In this document: in pieces, positions 34,544-45,580 of the stretch
How the letters are laid out: each line of letters starts with the position of its first letter
Numbering within the stretch: position 1 is the first letter of the stretch
Assembly: GCA_018466975.1 (NCBI GenBank)
Contig: CM031561.1
Coordinates: 1-64,000, forward strand
Direction: 5' to 3'
DNA from: Sparassis latifolia
Taxonomy: Eukaryota; Basidiomycota; Agaricomycetes; Polyporales; Sparassidaceae
DNA length: 64,000 nucleotides
Position numbers and translations under genes: made by a program
The notes under the pieces: generated by a model
Database searches by the model: none
Seen by the model: the letters and a program-made list of their open reading frames with translations, nothing else
Told to the model about the DNA's origin: nothing

Positions 34544-35920
34544 ATGGCTGCGCCCGCTTCCCATACATCTCCTCAACCCTCCCGCTCTACCCAGCACAGC
34601 CCCTCTCACAAATCCCTTTCGCCCCCTCGCTTCCCACATCCAGTAGATGTCTTTATCGACGAGAAAGCCCAGTACCCTTCCTCCGGCTTACCAGCGCGCG
34701 TAGAAGCTGCAGCTCGCGTAGACACCCGGATACCACTCGCGTTTTCGCCGTGTTCCCCAATACCGTTGATTCCTGCCTCCTCGTTACCACCTCTTCCTCT
34801 CCCACCATCCCATACCTCCTCCCCGTCGATATCCAGCTGGTCTGCACCAACTCCATCGTACACACTGCCCCGCCGGCACCGCATAGCTAATCTACTCAAA
34901 CCTTGGTTTCCAATAATACTCTACGCTGCTACTAGTCTTGCCTTTCTAGTTGCCATTGCATTTTGGAAAGAGCCCGTCTTCCAAGGTATCTTCTACCCCG
35001 TTTCCACCCCGTTCTTCTCAAGCCGCACATGCTCAATTTGCCCCCCAGGTCTTGATGCGCTGTCGCATTGGCTGCAGACCGATGAATATCTCGGTTACGC
35101 CATCATTTTTTCTCTCATCTTCATCACCACATTCCGTAAGTGTGCTCGATGCGCGCATTGTCTGCCCCGCTCACCGTTCGCGCACCCAGCTCCTGTCCCA
35201 CTGTATTCGACGTTCATTGTCCTCTCCGGCTACACGTTCGGTCCCTGGATCGGCCTCGTCCTCTCCTATCTCGCGTCCCTCGCCGGCGCCCTCGCTGTAT
35301 TCCTCCTCTCCCGCGCCTTCTGCCGCGGCCTCATCTCCCGCTGGCTCTCCTCCACCCTCACCATCAAGCGCGTCGTGCGCGCGATCGAAAAGCGCCCCAA
35401 GCTCCTCTTCCTCATCCGCCTCGCGCCCTACCCGTACAACGTCATGAACTGCCTCCTCGCCGCCTCGCCCTCGCTCTCCCTGCGCGCCTACACGCTCTGC
35501 ACCGCGCTCTCCCTCCTCAAGCTCATCATCCACACCACCATCGGCAGCTCCATCCACTCCTTTGCCGACTACCACGTCGCCCGCCCCGGCGCGCCCCCGC
35601 ACCAGGAGAGCGCGCTCGGCCGCTACTCGTCCATCGCGGGCATCGCGCTCTGCGTCGCCATCTTCGTCTACCTCTCGTACATCACCCGCGTCGCCGTCGA
35701 GGACGGGCTCGCGGACGAGGACGAGGACGACGAGGGGACCGCCGGCGCGGGCGAGGAGCGCATCGCGTTCCTCGCCGCGCGCAGCGACGATGCGCTCGAC
35801 GTCGAGGAGCACATGGCCGAGGCGCCCGCGATGCACCAGCTCGGCGGGCGCGTGCCCGTGCGGCACGCGGACGCAGACGCGGACATGGCCGTCGCGACGC
35901 TGCACGCGGGCGGACTCTGA
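34544..35920 (+). CDS. TVP38: TVP38/TMEM64-family (VTT domain) Golgi membrane protein
   Basis: Three exons (34544-34985, 35049-35135, 35190-35920) give 419 codons. A ~110-residue Pro/Ser-rich cytosolic N-terminus precedes a first membrane helix (PWFPIILYAATSLAFLVAIA). The VTT (SNARE-associated/DedA-like) core follows: LGYAIIFSLIFITTFPPVPL, then YSTFIVLSGYTFGPWIGLVL and LAGALAVFLLSRAFCR, and later KLLFLIRLAPYPYNVMNCLL, the conserved re-entrant segment. A last hydrophobic helix (AGIALCVAIFVYLSYI) is followed by an acidic tail of about 80 residues. Family members sit in Golgi or ER membranes and act in lipid scrambling and vesicle traffic. The ATG at 34544 has a good context; an in-frame ATG at 34481 lies in a low-complexity segment and is less likely. 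Confidence 0.92.
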   Translation: MAAPASHTSPQPSRSTQHSPSHKSLSPPRFPHPVDVFIDEKAQYPSSGLPARVEAAARVDTRIPLAFSPCSPIPLIPASSLPPLPLPPSHTSSPSISSWSAPTPSYTLPRRHRIANLLKPWFPIILYAATSLAFLVAIAFWKEPVFQGIFYPVSTPFFSSRTCSICPPGLDALSHWLQTDEYLGYAIIFSLIFITTFRKCARCAHCLPRSPFAHPAPVPLYSTFIVLSGYTFGPWIGLVLSYLASLAGALAVFLLSRAFCRGLISRWLSSTLTIKRVVRAIEKRPKLLFLIRLAPYPYNVMNCLLAASPSLSLRAYTLCTALSLLKLIIHTTIGSSIHSFADYHVARPGAPPHQESALGRYSSIAGIALCVAIFVYLSYITRVAVEDGLADEDEDDEGTAGAGEERIAFLAARSDDALDVEEHMAEAPAMHQLGGRVPVRHADADADMAVATLHAGGL

Positions 35921-36443
35921 TGGACTACTTTTGAGCGTTGACGTATACTTAGTATTATTCGTGCGCCGGACACTGTATAAAAGATCTTCTTCTTCGTTAC
36001 TTGTACCCATCGTGTAGTGTAGGAATGCGCCTGCCGCGCGAGATGGCAAGTAATGCACTGTCGTTTTCTTGGACTCGGAGTTTGCGTGCGCGTTCCGCGG
36101 GTGACGGATTTATTCGTGATTTGAGGGGTGGAAGGAGGACGGTTAATGCAATTGCGTTACTGTACCGGTCGCGTTGCAGTTGATGATATCCAGACGAGTC
36201 TGTTTGCTACAAGATCTCTGTCGTGTTCGTGTCACCTGTGGGTGGGTCCCTCCCGTGAGACGCGTCGTTGCTCAGAGAAGGATCACCCCATCGAAAATCG
36301 GCCGTTGTCCTCCTACAACGCACGGCCACGAAATGAGACATTGATATCGCGTGGCTCACAGAATGCTGCACGCACATTCTCGCAACAAAACGCAAGGGTA
36401 TCTTATATTAGGTACGACAGATATACTCCACATCTCCCAAGAA
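35921..36443. other. Intergenic region between convergent genes
   Basis: About 520 bases between the TVP38 stop and the stop of the minus-strand orphan. No gene is supported; a plus-strand frame beginning at 36128 runs antisense into the orphan. Confidence 0.45.
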
Positions 36444-39422
36444 TTACAGCCTCTGAGGTAACCAATGTCCCCTTAAGCTCCGCGCGACAGCTTGCTCTGC
36501 CGTATCAAACCCGACGGTGCGTTGCTCAGCCACAACAGCACGGCCGTTCCCTTCATCGGCCATCCCAAGGAGAAGTGCGCGGCCCTGAGAGAAATGCCGC
36601 AAAGCAACCGTGGCAGACTCAGTCGAGCGGAGACTTCCATCGACCTCGGACGGTTCGCCGGCCGAGTAACAGGACGACCACGAAGACTGCGTTTCTAGAG
36701 CGACGTTCTCTTCTGCTGCGTCCTGGAAACTATGCGGGAAACGTGGATCAAAGCCAGGATCGAAGTCGCCCATCTGGGAAAAGGGCGCAGAAACCGAGTA
36801 ATTCGCTCGATCGGGTGCTAATTCGCAGTCCACGGGAATCGGAACGCAGGTAGAAGCCAGGGAGTATGAGCCATGCTGGGTATAAGCGGACACATCTTCC
36901 TCGATCTCGGATACCAGGTCGTCGTCATAGTCAGCAGCGTCTGACAGCCATGAGGCGGACGCTTGATGGTAACGACTGTCGTGAATAACATGCATCTCGG
37001 CCGAGTGCCCATAGTTCGGAGAGTAGTAGAGTTGCGTATTTTGATCACCGTGAAACGAACCAGGTGTCATTTGTGCGAAGATACGTTGAAGCCCTTCGTA
37101 CTCGCGGTCGCTGTGTGCATGATCCCCGGGATCCTCAGAGTCGCAGTCCACTCGGGTCATATCGTTGCGGAAGCTAGGTGCGCCGTATCGTTGAGGAGTC
37201 ATCGCCTCGGGCCAGTCTGCGCAGACAGGAAAACGATCGGCATCCAGAGCTTGCAACGCACGGTCCAGAGTGTCCACAGAGACGGGTGAAGAAAGAATGT
37301 GATGTGGAAGCGATGGACGGTCAACGTTACTAGTGGGAGACATTGCCTGCATATCATTCATGGGATGATCCAAAGTCTTCAATGACTCGATCGGAGGAGC
37401 AGTAAGGACAGGGAGTTCTTCGCCATCAGATAAAAATTCCTCCACCCGAGCAGCGGTGTTCTCATGGCTGGCCCGATGAACTTCGTCAAGTCCTTTTCGG
37501 TCATGCGCAGGCGCAAAGAACTTGGAGACCGTGTCAGGAATGAACGGGCTCACAGCGGGAGGAACGCGCAGACAGTGCTGAGACGCGGACTGTGATGGAC
37601 CCAGAGAAGGAGAGGAACGGCCTAGAACAGGGTTGGCAAGATCCAGGGAACTGTCCTTTCCAATTCCGAAATCGCCCTTCCGATCCTCGACAAGGGAGAA
37701 ATCTTCGTCAACTGCATTGACACCGCCCATAGAGCCACGCAATGGAGAATGAGTAGGAATCGCTACCTTACCCTCTCCCCACTTAGAAGCCCGAGTATTG
37801 AGTGTGATCGACGCATCTCCTGGGTTCGCAGACGTATCCGAGGCAGACGTAGACGCAGACGCTAGAACTTTTGAATCGAGTTCGATGTCCCAGATCACCG
37901 AAGCGTCTTCCCTCTTACGTCTCTTCACAGGAAGGCTACCTGTGAAGACCTTCTCTGTTACTTGCGCTACATGGTTCTTTTTTCTTGAGATCTTCTTTCC
38001 CTTCGGGTTACCCGCCTCCAAGATCGGCAGTTCGGAACTTGTTCGCACGTCGAGTGAACGTTCAGACGCGCTATCCGAGAGAGATGACGATTCGTTGGAT
38101 GCTAATGCAGCATCCTGATCTATAGCTCTAGTCTTGCTGAGGAATTGACTCTCAGAGAAGATTCTGGTTGGTATCTCTAGAGATTTATCGTCGATCAATG
38201 AAGTAAACTAGAACTCCAAGAATAAATAACGGAACGTACTACGTTTAGAGGGTTTCTTGACGGCCACTTTAGCGGAAGCCTTTCCCTTGTTGAAGACACC
38301 TGTAACAGGGTCCAATTTGTGCTAACATAACCCCGAAACCGGCCGGTGATTGAGGGACAATATTGAGCAGTAAGAACTCAGGGCATACCGTCAATCTGTT
38401 CTTTCCTATGTTCGTCGCCGAAAACCCATGCATCAACGCGAGACCAGCAGACATGGTGACCCCCTTCGGATTCTTGGCCTTGCTTCCCTTCTTCCCTCGG
38501 AGTGCAGATTGCTTCCGTTCCTCGCCAGAACTAGCGCAAATCATGGTGATATCCGGATCTACGATGGCCTTCTTCACTCGTCGCCGTTCCCTTCGCTCTG
38601 CAAGTCCTATGGTAAAAAATAGAGGATGAGCCACAACAAGAGGGCTCCAGTAGTCGACCATGATTTACGAGCAGCATGTTCATCATCCTCGCTCTCTGGA
38701 CTCCTCGGGCGTTTCTTGGTGGAATTCCTCGTTAGTGCTTTGGATACTTCGTGAAGCTTGGATTCTTTCTTCTTCTTCGAGCTAGGTGGTTTCTGATGTG
38801 GTGGGGTTAACGAAGTGAGTGCAATGGGCTGTCGTATTTTCGTCGCGCGATTTTCTTTGTCGGAGTCTTTATCAGAAGCTGCATCGCGGTGCTCAAGCCT
38901 TTTCGCATTCTTTCTTGCTCTCGAGGTGCACGAGACAGCAGGCTTGTTAATTTCGTCCTTCTGCTTTCGTTCAGGAACTCGGGGTTTCAACACTGGCGTT
39001 TGGGATCGGGCGTCCGGTTCTGCAGGAGCCTCTGACAACGCAGAAATAGCGGGAGAAGCTTCCTTTTCCAAACGATGCTCCCACTCCGCAGTGACGGCGC
39101 GGCCCTGGGCGGCATGAACAGCTACAAACGTCTTCTGTGACCGCACATAGTCGGCGAGCAAGCGGTCCTTGTCAACCTTCGAGGAACACGCACGAAGATT
39201 CTCTGCGTTCAGCGATGCTACCCCATGCAGCACCTTATCCGCGCGTTGCATACGAGTTGTTCGGACGTTGAAAACTAGATGCCGCCTGTACTCGGAGCTG
39301 AAGACCTGAAAAGTGGTGGGATGTTGAAATCAAGATCGTTCAATAGAACAGTTGCCTATTTTGTACGCCACCACCGATCCCGCCCTTGCCCCGAAGTCAA
39401 AATCGCAGAAAATAGACACCAT
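36444..39422 (-). CDS. Uncharacterised, probably nuclear, low-complexity protein
   Basis: The exon chain 39422-39372, 39305-38669, 38606-38389, 38321-38243, 38176-36444 keeps phase throughout and gives about 905 codons. The first small exon (MVSIFCDFDFG) is inferred because the second exon stays open upstream of its ATG at 39251 to a good acceptor. The protein has a helical N-terminus (DKDRLLADYVRSQKTFVAVH) and several Lys/Arg-rich segments resembling nuclear localisation signals (SSKKKKESK, STKKRPRSPESEDDE, ERRERRRVKK, PVKRRKRE). A short conserved-looking core is GVTMSAGLALMHGFSATNIG followed by NRLTHKLDPVTGVFNKGKA. The long C-terminal exon is Ser/Asp/Pro-rich and disordered. I do not recognise the family; a chromatin or nuclear role is inferred from composition only. 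Confidence 0.7.
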
Positions 39423-39628
39423 GAAGATAACTTCATTGAATAAAATAACTAAGCATGTACATTGGACGGCAAGGCGATCTGCAGCCGTTTCCTAATAACC
39501 TGACGGGCTACAAAACACGTTTACAGCCGAGTAATGATACACACTGGCAGAAATCGGTATTGGTTCACTAACTTTCAAAATTTCAACGCTGAGGCAACTG
39601 ACTTCCTGTTCGCACGTCATCTATGATA

Positions 39629-42031
39629 TCATGTAGTATAAACAAAGAACAGGTTTCTAGTGCACCACATAAGCAAATGACAATATCCGGGACGAAATCT
39701 TTCGCTCACCGTTTGTCTGTCAGATCCAGGAACGCATGGCGTTCCCGCTCAATCTGCACATCGTGGTCTGTCCATCCATGCCTAGCCTTCTCCTCCTCGA
39801 GCCTCGCGCGCCTCTTGGCGTTCAGTCGCACATTGATCCAACGTAGGAGGAAACATACGAAGAGCTGAACGACCATCAGCACCATGATAGCAACCTTGCC
39901 GGGAACATATCCCGGGGCATCCTTGGGTTGGAAGATTTCCGTTCCAATGATGTTACCAACACTGAAGGTGGCCAAAGTAAGCGCGTTAACCGTGTTCTGA
40001 GAGTGTGTTTCATAAGTCAGGAACCAATAGGTTGACTGCCTCTACACACCTTCTTGGTATGGCCACTCGTGTTGCTGGCGTTATATGCATAAATGGACGA
40101 TAGAGCACTCCCGAAGGTACCAATGAGATACACCGCTATGAGCTTAATGAGAGTCTGCATAACAATGCAGTCATAGGCTTGACCTCACCGAACAATAGTG
40201 CTCCCTGCTTTTTCGAGTGGTTCAAGCCGGTGAGCATCGCGGCGCCAACGATAGTCGGTAACAAGGCGAATACGATAGGAACCATTCGTTCATTCTGTTG
40301 AGTATATTAACACTGTACAGCGAGCGCGAGCGACGAGAACAGTATTCTTACTCTCTTGTCCGAATACCATCCACAGAACAGAGTGGTGAATGCAGCAACC
40401 GCGCCCGCAGGAGTAGAAAGAATCAAAGTTTGCTTCGAACTTTCTAGAGAATCAGCACACGTCGCTGCATGAATAGCAGCCAAACATACGTGTAACCGAA
40501 GCTCTTAATAATGATATTACTGACTGGGATGGAGGTCAGCACGGCCTTTCTGAATTGCTGGTGCGCAAACTCACAATTGCTTAATCCACCGTTGGGAATG
40601 CTCGCTGAATCACAATGAGCTCGAAGTCCAGGGGAGCACACAAGTGCGACATACTGAGCATCGTAGACAAAACTATGAGCCAAGTTCGTCCATCGGTCAA
40701 CGCCTCCAAGATCTGGTCTTTTTTCCACTTCTTGTTCTCGGTACCGCCTTGGTCGTCGCGAACCCGCTCGATGGCTGCGATGCGCTCCTCCGTTGTGAGG
40801 AGTCGGGCATGTACAGGAGAATCGGGCAGAAAGATGATGACTGCGACACCGACAAGGATAGCTAAACCCCCAAGGAGGAGATAGATGATCTTGTACGGTG
40901 CCAAATGCGGGTCATGAGAGTACGACACCCCATAAGCGACAAAGCCACCAAATATCTGAGTAAGTCCTGCAAAAAGTTAGGTTTGTAATCTCAGTCATTG
41001 CGAGTGCATCTACCATTCTGGAAGAGATGATCAGTCAATCAAGGTTCATGCTCGATAAAGACTAGACGTACCATCGTGTAAAACCAGGAGACCCGAGTTC
41101 CCTACCAACACCGTCAATAGAAGCACGGAACAACAATTTATTCACGAAACGTACCTGCTCATTCTTCTTGTAGAACATTGAGATGATAAGAATTAAAATG
41201 GGTGCGACGCAAGATTCGCACATTCCTGCGGGTCGACATTGATGAGCTATGTGTGGCATTTTGAGAGGGTGATAAATACCCAAGAGGAAACGCAGTGCGA
41301 AGAACCCGCCAAAGTTCGAAGCGACTGAGTGCAACATCAAGATGATACCCCAGATGACAACATTAGCCCCGAGATACTTGGCAACGGGCAATTTCTGCGA
41401 AATATATACGGTCGGGAACTCCCATACGAAGAACCCTACAATTTGGTGAATGTAGGGTCACCAAGGACATCGAAAAGATGATACCAAGATAGAATGCCAA
41501 AGAGACCAAGTTGTAGCGCTTCATCGGAGAGTCAGCTACGTTCAAAGATATGAGACTGAATCAGTACCTGTCCGGTGATAGGCAATCCCATGATGCTGCT
41601 ATCAGTGTTAGTAGTGTCACGCGCTCTTCGTGTGTTATCAACCTTGCATAATTTAGCGAAGTCTTGTCCCTGAAAGTCCCTTCAGACGCGGCAGAGCGAT
41701 CACAGCAGTGAAAGTACTGACAAGAATTGTGTGAAATAGACCGCTGCACATAGCGGAATGATTAATAAATCCTGAGAGGTGAACGCTGAGTCGTTACGAG
41801 CGAAGATAGCGAACACCATATACATACCAACTTGCGACGTAACTTCCTGTTATATTCCTCGCTGAACTCTGCAGTTCTCTCCTTTCCGACGAGCTTAAGC
41901 GCCTCGTCGCCTTCTTCGGAATCGACAACAGAAAGCGTAGGATCGAACGTATGCTTCTCATCGGCCACCGGAGAATGAACGCTGTTCTCGGAGATATCGA
42001 CAGACTTCCGGTCGGTAGTCGAAGTCATCAT
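39629..42031 (-). CDS. MFS permease, anion:cation symporter (allantoate permease/DAL5-like) family
   Basis: A heavily interrupted gene on the minus strand, start ATG at 42031 and stop at 39629. The exons read in order as a complete MFS protein. The cytosolic N-terminus is followed by DLLIIPLCAAVYFTQFLDKT, MGLPITGQRYNLVSLAFYLG, FFVWEFPTVYISQKLPVAKY, GANVVIWGIILMLHSVASNF, RFLLGMCESCVAPILILIIS, the WFYTMNGLTQIFGG block, IYLLLGGLAILVGVAVIIFL with PDSP, FCGWYSDKR, IYAYNASNTSGHTKK, and DLTDKRNLFFVYTT at the end. The pattern is that of the ACS subfamily (DAL5, TNA1, vitamin and ureide transporters) at the plasma membrane, cotransporting an organic anion with protons. Substrate is not predictable. 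Several exons are tiny: 28 nt (41568-41595), 27 nt (41643-41669), 34 nt (41485-41518) and 4 nt (41014-41017). Confidence 0.88.
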
Positions 42032-42655
42032 GGTCGTGACGACGAGAGAAGACTAGAAGAAGAGGACTGACCGACGAACGGGAGAAAGTCGGAGAGAAGC
42101 AGCATAATGACGAACAATTTATACCGCTGAAGGACGGGTTCAGTGGCTGTCCGTCCGTCAGACCAGAGTTCTCTCGTGCCTATCTCAGAATAGACAGATG
42201 ATTACAAGTAGCAAGAGATAAGAAAACGGACCGTTACATTCAACCTTGGCAGAGGAGATAAGTTGGTGCCCGCATGGGAGTGCAACAACTGGCTGAGCAA
42301 TCATAACACCTCAATTACAAGCGAGACTCAGACGCGCCTATACAGTGTTGCGATTCTACTGGTTACTCACCGAGAGGCCTAACCTGCCTCAGACGTTGTG
42401 GAACACCGCCCAGGCCAGCATAATTCGACACCGCGATGTTCGTATTTCGGCAGCACCAGTGGAAGATATGGGGCCGTCAGGGCTGCACTGATAGGCAGAA
42501 CATCTTCAGCACCAGGCGAGCGCTTACGTGGCGGGAAAAGGTATCAAATCTCAATTCAGGGCATGAAGGTATGTATATATGGCAATGTGATAAGTACACG
42601 CACGAAAATTATACATTTCGTACGGACATTGACACAGCGCCTAGGTCTAGAACTA
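42032..42655. other. Intergenic region upstream of the permease
   Basis: About 620 bases between the permease start and the thiolase stop, both on the minus strand. It should contain the permease promoter. No gene or clear regulatory motif was identified. Confidence 0.45.
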
Positions 42656-44107
42656 TTACAGCTTTTGGACGATGATAGCAGATGCAGCACCACCCTGTGG
42701 GAGACAGGCCTCAGCATATGCAACAATGAGTGAGAAGAATTTACGTACACCGTTGCAAATACCTGCAGCGCCGTACTCTCCTGACTTTAGAGCATGAATG
42801 AGTGAAACAACGATGCGAGATCCCGAGTTGCCAATAGCATGGCCAAGAGCAACGGCACCACTGTAAGGAACCTGTAAGCATCGAAGGAACGATACGCACT
42901 GATCACACCTACCCATTAACGTTGATCTTGGCGGGATCAATGTTCAAGACCTGCTCCGCAATTCTGACCACGACCGAAAACGCTTCGTTGATCTCGAACA
43001 ATGTGATGTCGTCGACCGAAAGGTTGGCCTTCTTCAGTGCCTTAGGGATTGCGATGGTCGGGGCGATAGGGAAGTCGATGGGCTCCACGCCAGCATCAGC
43101 ATACGCTACACAGACAAGACTATCGATACGGACACCAAGCTGGGATTGTTGGAAGGACGTACAGATAATCTTGGCAATAGGCTTGACTCCAAGCTCCTGC
43201 GCCTTCGCAGAGGACATGAGGATCAACGCAGATGCCCCATCGTTCAAGCTCGAGGAGTTAGCAGGAGTGATGGTTCCGCCCTGCTTCTTGAAGACAGTGT
43301 TCAGTGTTGGGACCTTTTCGTAGATGACACGCTTGTACTCTTCGTCCTCCTTCACGATCGTATCGGCTTTCTTGCCCTTGATCGTAACGGGAGCGATTTC
43401 CGCATCGAAAGCACCAGCCTTCCATGCCCGCTCCGCCCGCTTGTAGGACTCGATAGCATGCTCATCTTGCGCCTGCCTCGATATCTTGTGCTTCTCCGCG
43501 GCTGCCTCGCCGCAGTGACCCATCGCGAAGTTGTTGTGCGCACACCAAAGACCGTCGCTCTCCAGAGAGTCCTTGGCCTCGAACTTGCCGAAAAGAGGGT
43601 TCTGACGAGGTAGCAGGAATCTATACAACGAACATAGGACCAGTCAGCAGGATGAAAACAAACCCACTGATCTCTACAGCTTACGGCGCATTACTCATGC
43701 TCTCCATACCGCCGGCGACGGCCACACTGTTGTCACCAGATGTGATACTCTGGGCAGCAAGCATAATCGACTTCATGCCACTGGCGCAGACCTTGTTGAT
43801 CGTCGTCGCGTCCGAGCTCGTCTTCATTCCAGACCCAATCGCTACCTGCCGCGCTGGCGACTGGCCGACACCCGCTTGGATGACATTGCCGAAGTAAATC
43901 TCTTCGACGACAGCAGGATCGACCTTAGACTGCTCAAAGGCGTGCTTGAGGGCAACAATACCGAGCTGAGGGGCCGTCAAAGTTTTCAGAGTACCGTTGA
44001 TCGAGCCGACGGGTGTCCGGGAAGCAGCAACGACGACAACTTCAGTAGACGACTGAAGTAGATGTATCAGCGCACAACATCCAGCCGAGGAGCGAGATAC
44101 AAACCAT
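42656..44107 (-). CDS. ERG10: Acetyl-CoA C-acetyltransferase (thiolase)
   Basis: Six coding exons on the minus strand: 44107-44105, 44052-43685, 43620-43163, 43105-42913, 42860-42749, 42694-42656, giving 390 codons, the usual length of a thiolase. The N-terminal signature is [19 protein letters not shown]. The nucleophilic cysteine is in [19 protein letters not shown], the second signature reads [14 protein letters not shown] ([15 protein letters not shown]), the catalytic histidine is in [17 protein letters not shown], and the C-terminal cysteine is in [17 protein letters not shown]. It condenses two acetyl-CoA to acetoacetyl-CoA, the first step of the mevalonate/ergosterol pathway, probably in the cytosol as there is no presequence. 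The end QKL only weakly resembles a peroxisomal PTS1 signal. The first coding exon is just the ATG, supported by the in-phase acceptor before [10 protein letters not shown]. Confidence 0.95.
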
Positions 44108-44623
44108 TCTGCGTACGAAAGAGCCTATAAAACGACGGGTTGAGGTTGATGGGGCGGAAAGACGAGCAGCAAACATGTCGCCTAAGTCGCTCTAGCTTTA
44201 TAGGACCGTACCTCACCGTAACCGCGCGTCCAATGGATCACAAGGAATATTCCGATCGTACGAGCTTTGTTGTCTGACCACGGAGATCAGACCAGTCCAC
44301 AGAGGCGCACAATGGAAGCGACAGAATGTTTGGCTGTTGTCGCATAGCTTTGCAAGCCTTACATATAGTACTGGGGGTGAGGATCCCATGACCGACCGAA
44401 GCCCCGGCGACATGGCGTCCACGGAAACGGCAACTTGAAGGCCGGAAGGCGTACTTCGACTGCAGCAACTCTACTCCTTTCCGTGGATCATATACAGACT
44501 TCAGAGCTGAAGATCTCATACCCTGCGATCTTTGCAGAACGAGACTACGACACAGTAGCATGCTATTCGCTGTAAAACACAATAGCAAGAGTGTGAACAA
44601 AAGAACCGTAAATCTAGATATAA
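44108..44623. other. Intergenic region upstream of ERG10
   Basis: About 515 bases between ERG10 and the ATG10 stop. The first tens of bases upstream of the ATG form the ERG10 leader. No further feature was recognised. Confidence 0.45.
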
Positions 44624-45413
44624 TCACAAGCTTCCGGCTCCAAAATCTACGATGTTCCCCAGCACCATGAACCAGGTCTCTAACCATCGAAGCAGACGCT
44701 GCTCCGTTGTCCACTCATCCTGCTGAACCTCCATCATCACCTCCGCAACAGACTCCAGGGTGTGACACGGGTGAAAGTACCACGCAGGAGTACCGAGCGT
44801 AGGGTGGTCGCCTTGAGACAGCATCGGAAAGAGCGATTCTGGAGCAGACACTGCAAATGAATTCGATACCGTCTCCGGCAGAGCATGACGTCGGAATAAC
44901 GGCGTAGTCACAATGTCGGCCAGAGTTAAGGGCGAACCAGCTAGAGGAGGATAAGCCAAGGATAGAGATGGGGTATACAGTTTGGTGACGCACCGCTATC
45001 ATGAATTGTGAAATAGAAGGCTGGCACTTGGAAGGTTGGGGAGTGCACCACGTATTGACGTGTTGAAAGAACACCAGTGCTTTGAGTTTGAGTCAAAGCC
45101 GCATTATCGTCCACATCAGAGATACCATGGTAGACATCCTCGTCGGGTTCATCGCCTGACTGTACAGTGGGCGTCAGCGGGAAGAACACAGCACGACACA
45201 TGTAGCCAAAGTTCGGAAGGGACTGGAGGCAGAGAGCCCAGTGAGATATGAAGCGGATAGAGAGACCGCCGAGCGCACAGCATGTTCCTTCCATGTCCAG
45301 CCATTAGGATATCGCCGAGCATCAGTAGCACCGAGGCTAGAGTCGAAATTATATTTGGAGATGTACGCCTTGCAGGCGATGTCGAATTCTGAGCGAGTGA
45401 GGGAAAGGGACAT
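44624..45413 (-). CDS. ATG10: ATG10 autophagy E2-like conjugating enzyme
   Basis: Three exons on the minus strand (45413-45279, 45222-44994, 44940-44624) give 226 codons. The N-terminus has the ATG10-type opening LTRSEFDIACKAYISKY followed by GWTWKEH. The middle contains a strand pair (QYVVHSPTFQVPAFYFTIHD). The catalytic region is GTPAWYFHPCHTLESVAEVM, in which the HPC cysteine is the thioester-forming residue, followed by a helix LLRWLETWFMVLGNIVDF. ATG10 transfers ATG12 to ATG5 during autophagosome formation. The order, size and HPC motif fit; overall similarity between ATG10 proteins is low, so assignment rests on these motifs. It is divergent from the eS1 gene with about 167 bases between start codons. 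Confidence 0.87.
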
Positions 45414-45580
45414 GAAAGAAAATGTGGCGTGGGATTCGAGATTACAGTTGCAAAGTAAAGTTTCAGCCACCACAGGGTTACCCACCGTGTCTAGTGTCGC
45501 GTCGCAGTTGCTGCACCGCTCTAAAACACAGTCCGTCCAAGTGCCGGCTCCTGCGGTCCTTCCCCTTCCTGTAATACACC

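Noticed and set aside
35171..36058. 295-codon minus-strand frame
   Set aside because: It is antisense to TVP38 and consists of Glu/Arg/Val/Gly repeats typical of the reverse of a GC-rich hydrophobic gene.
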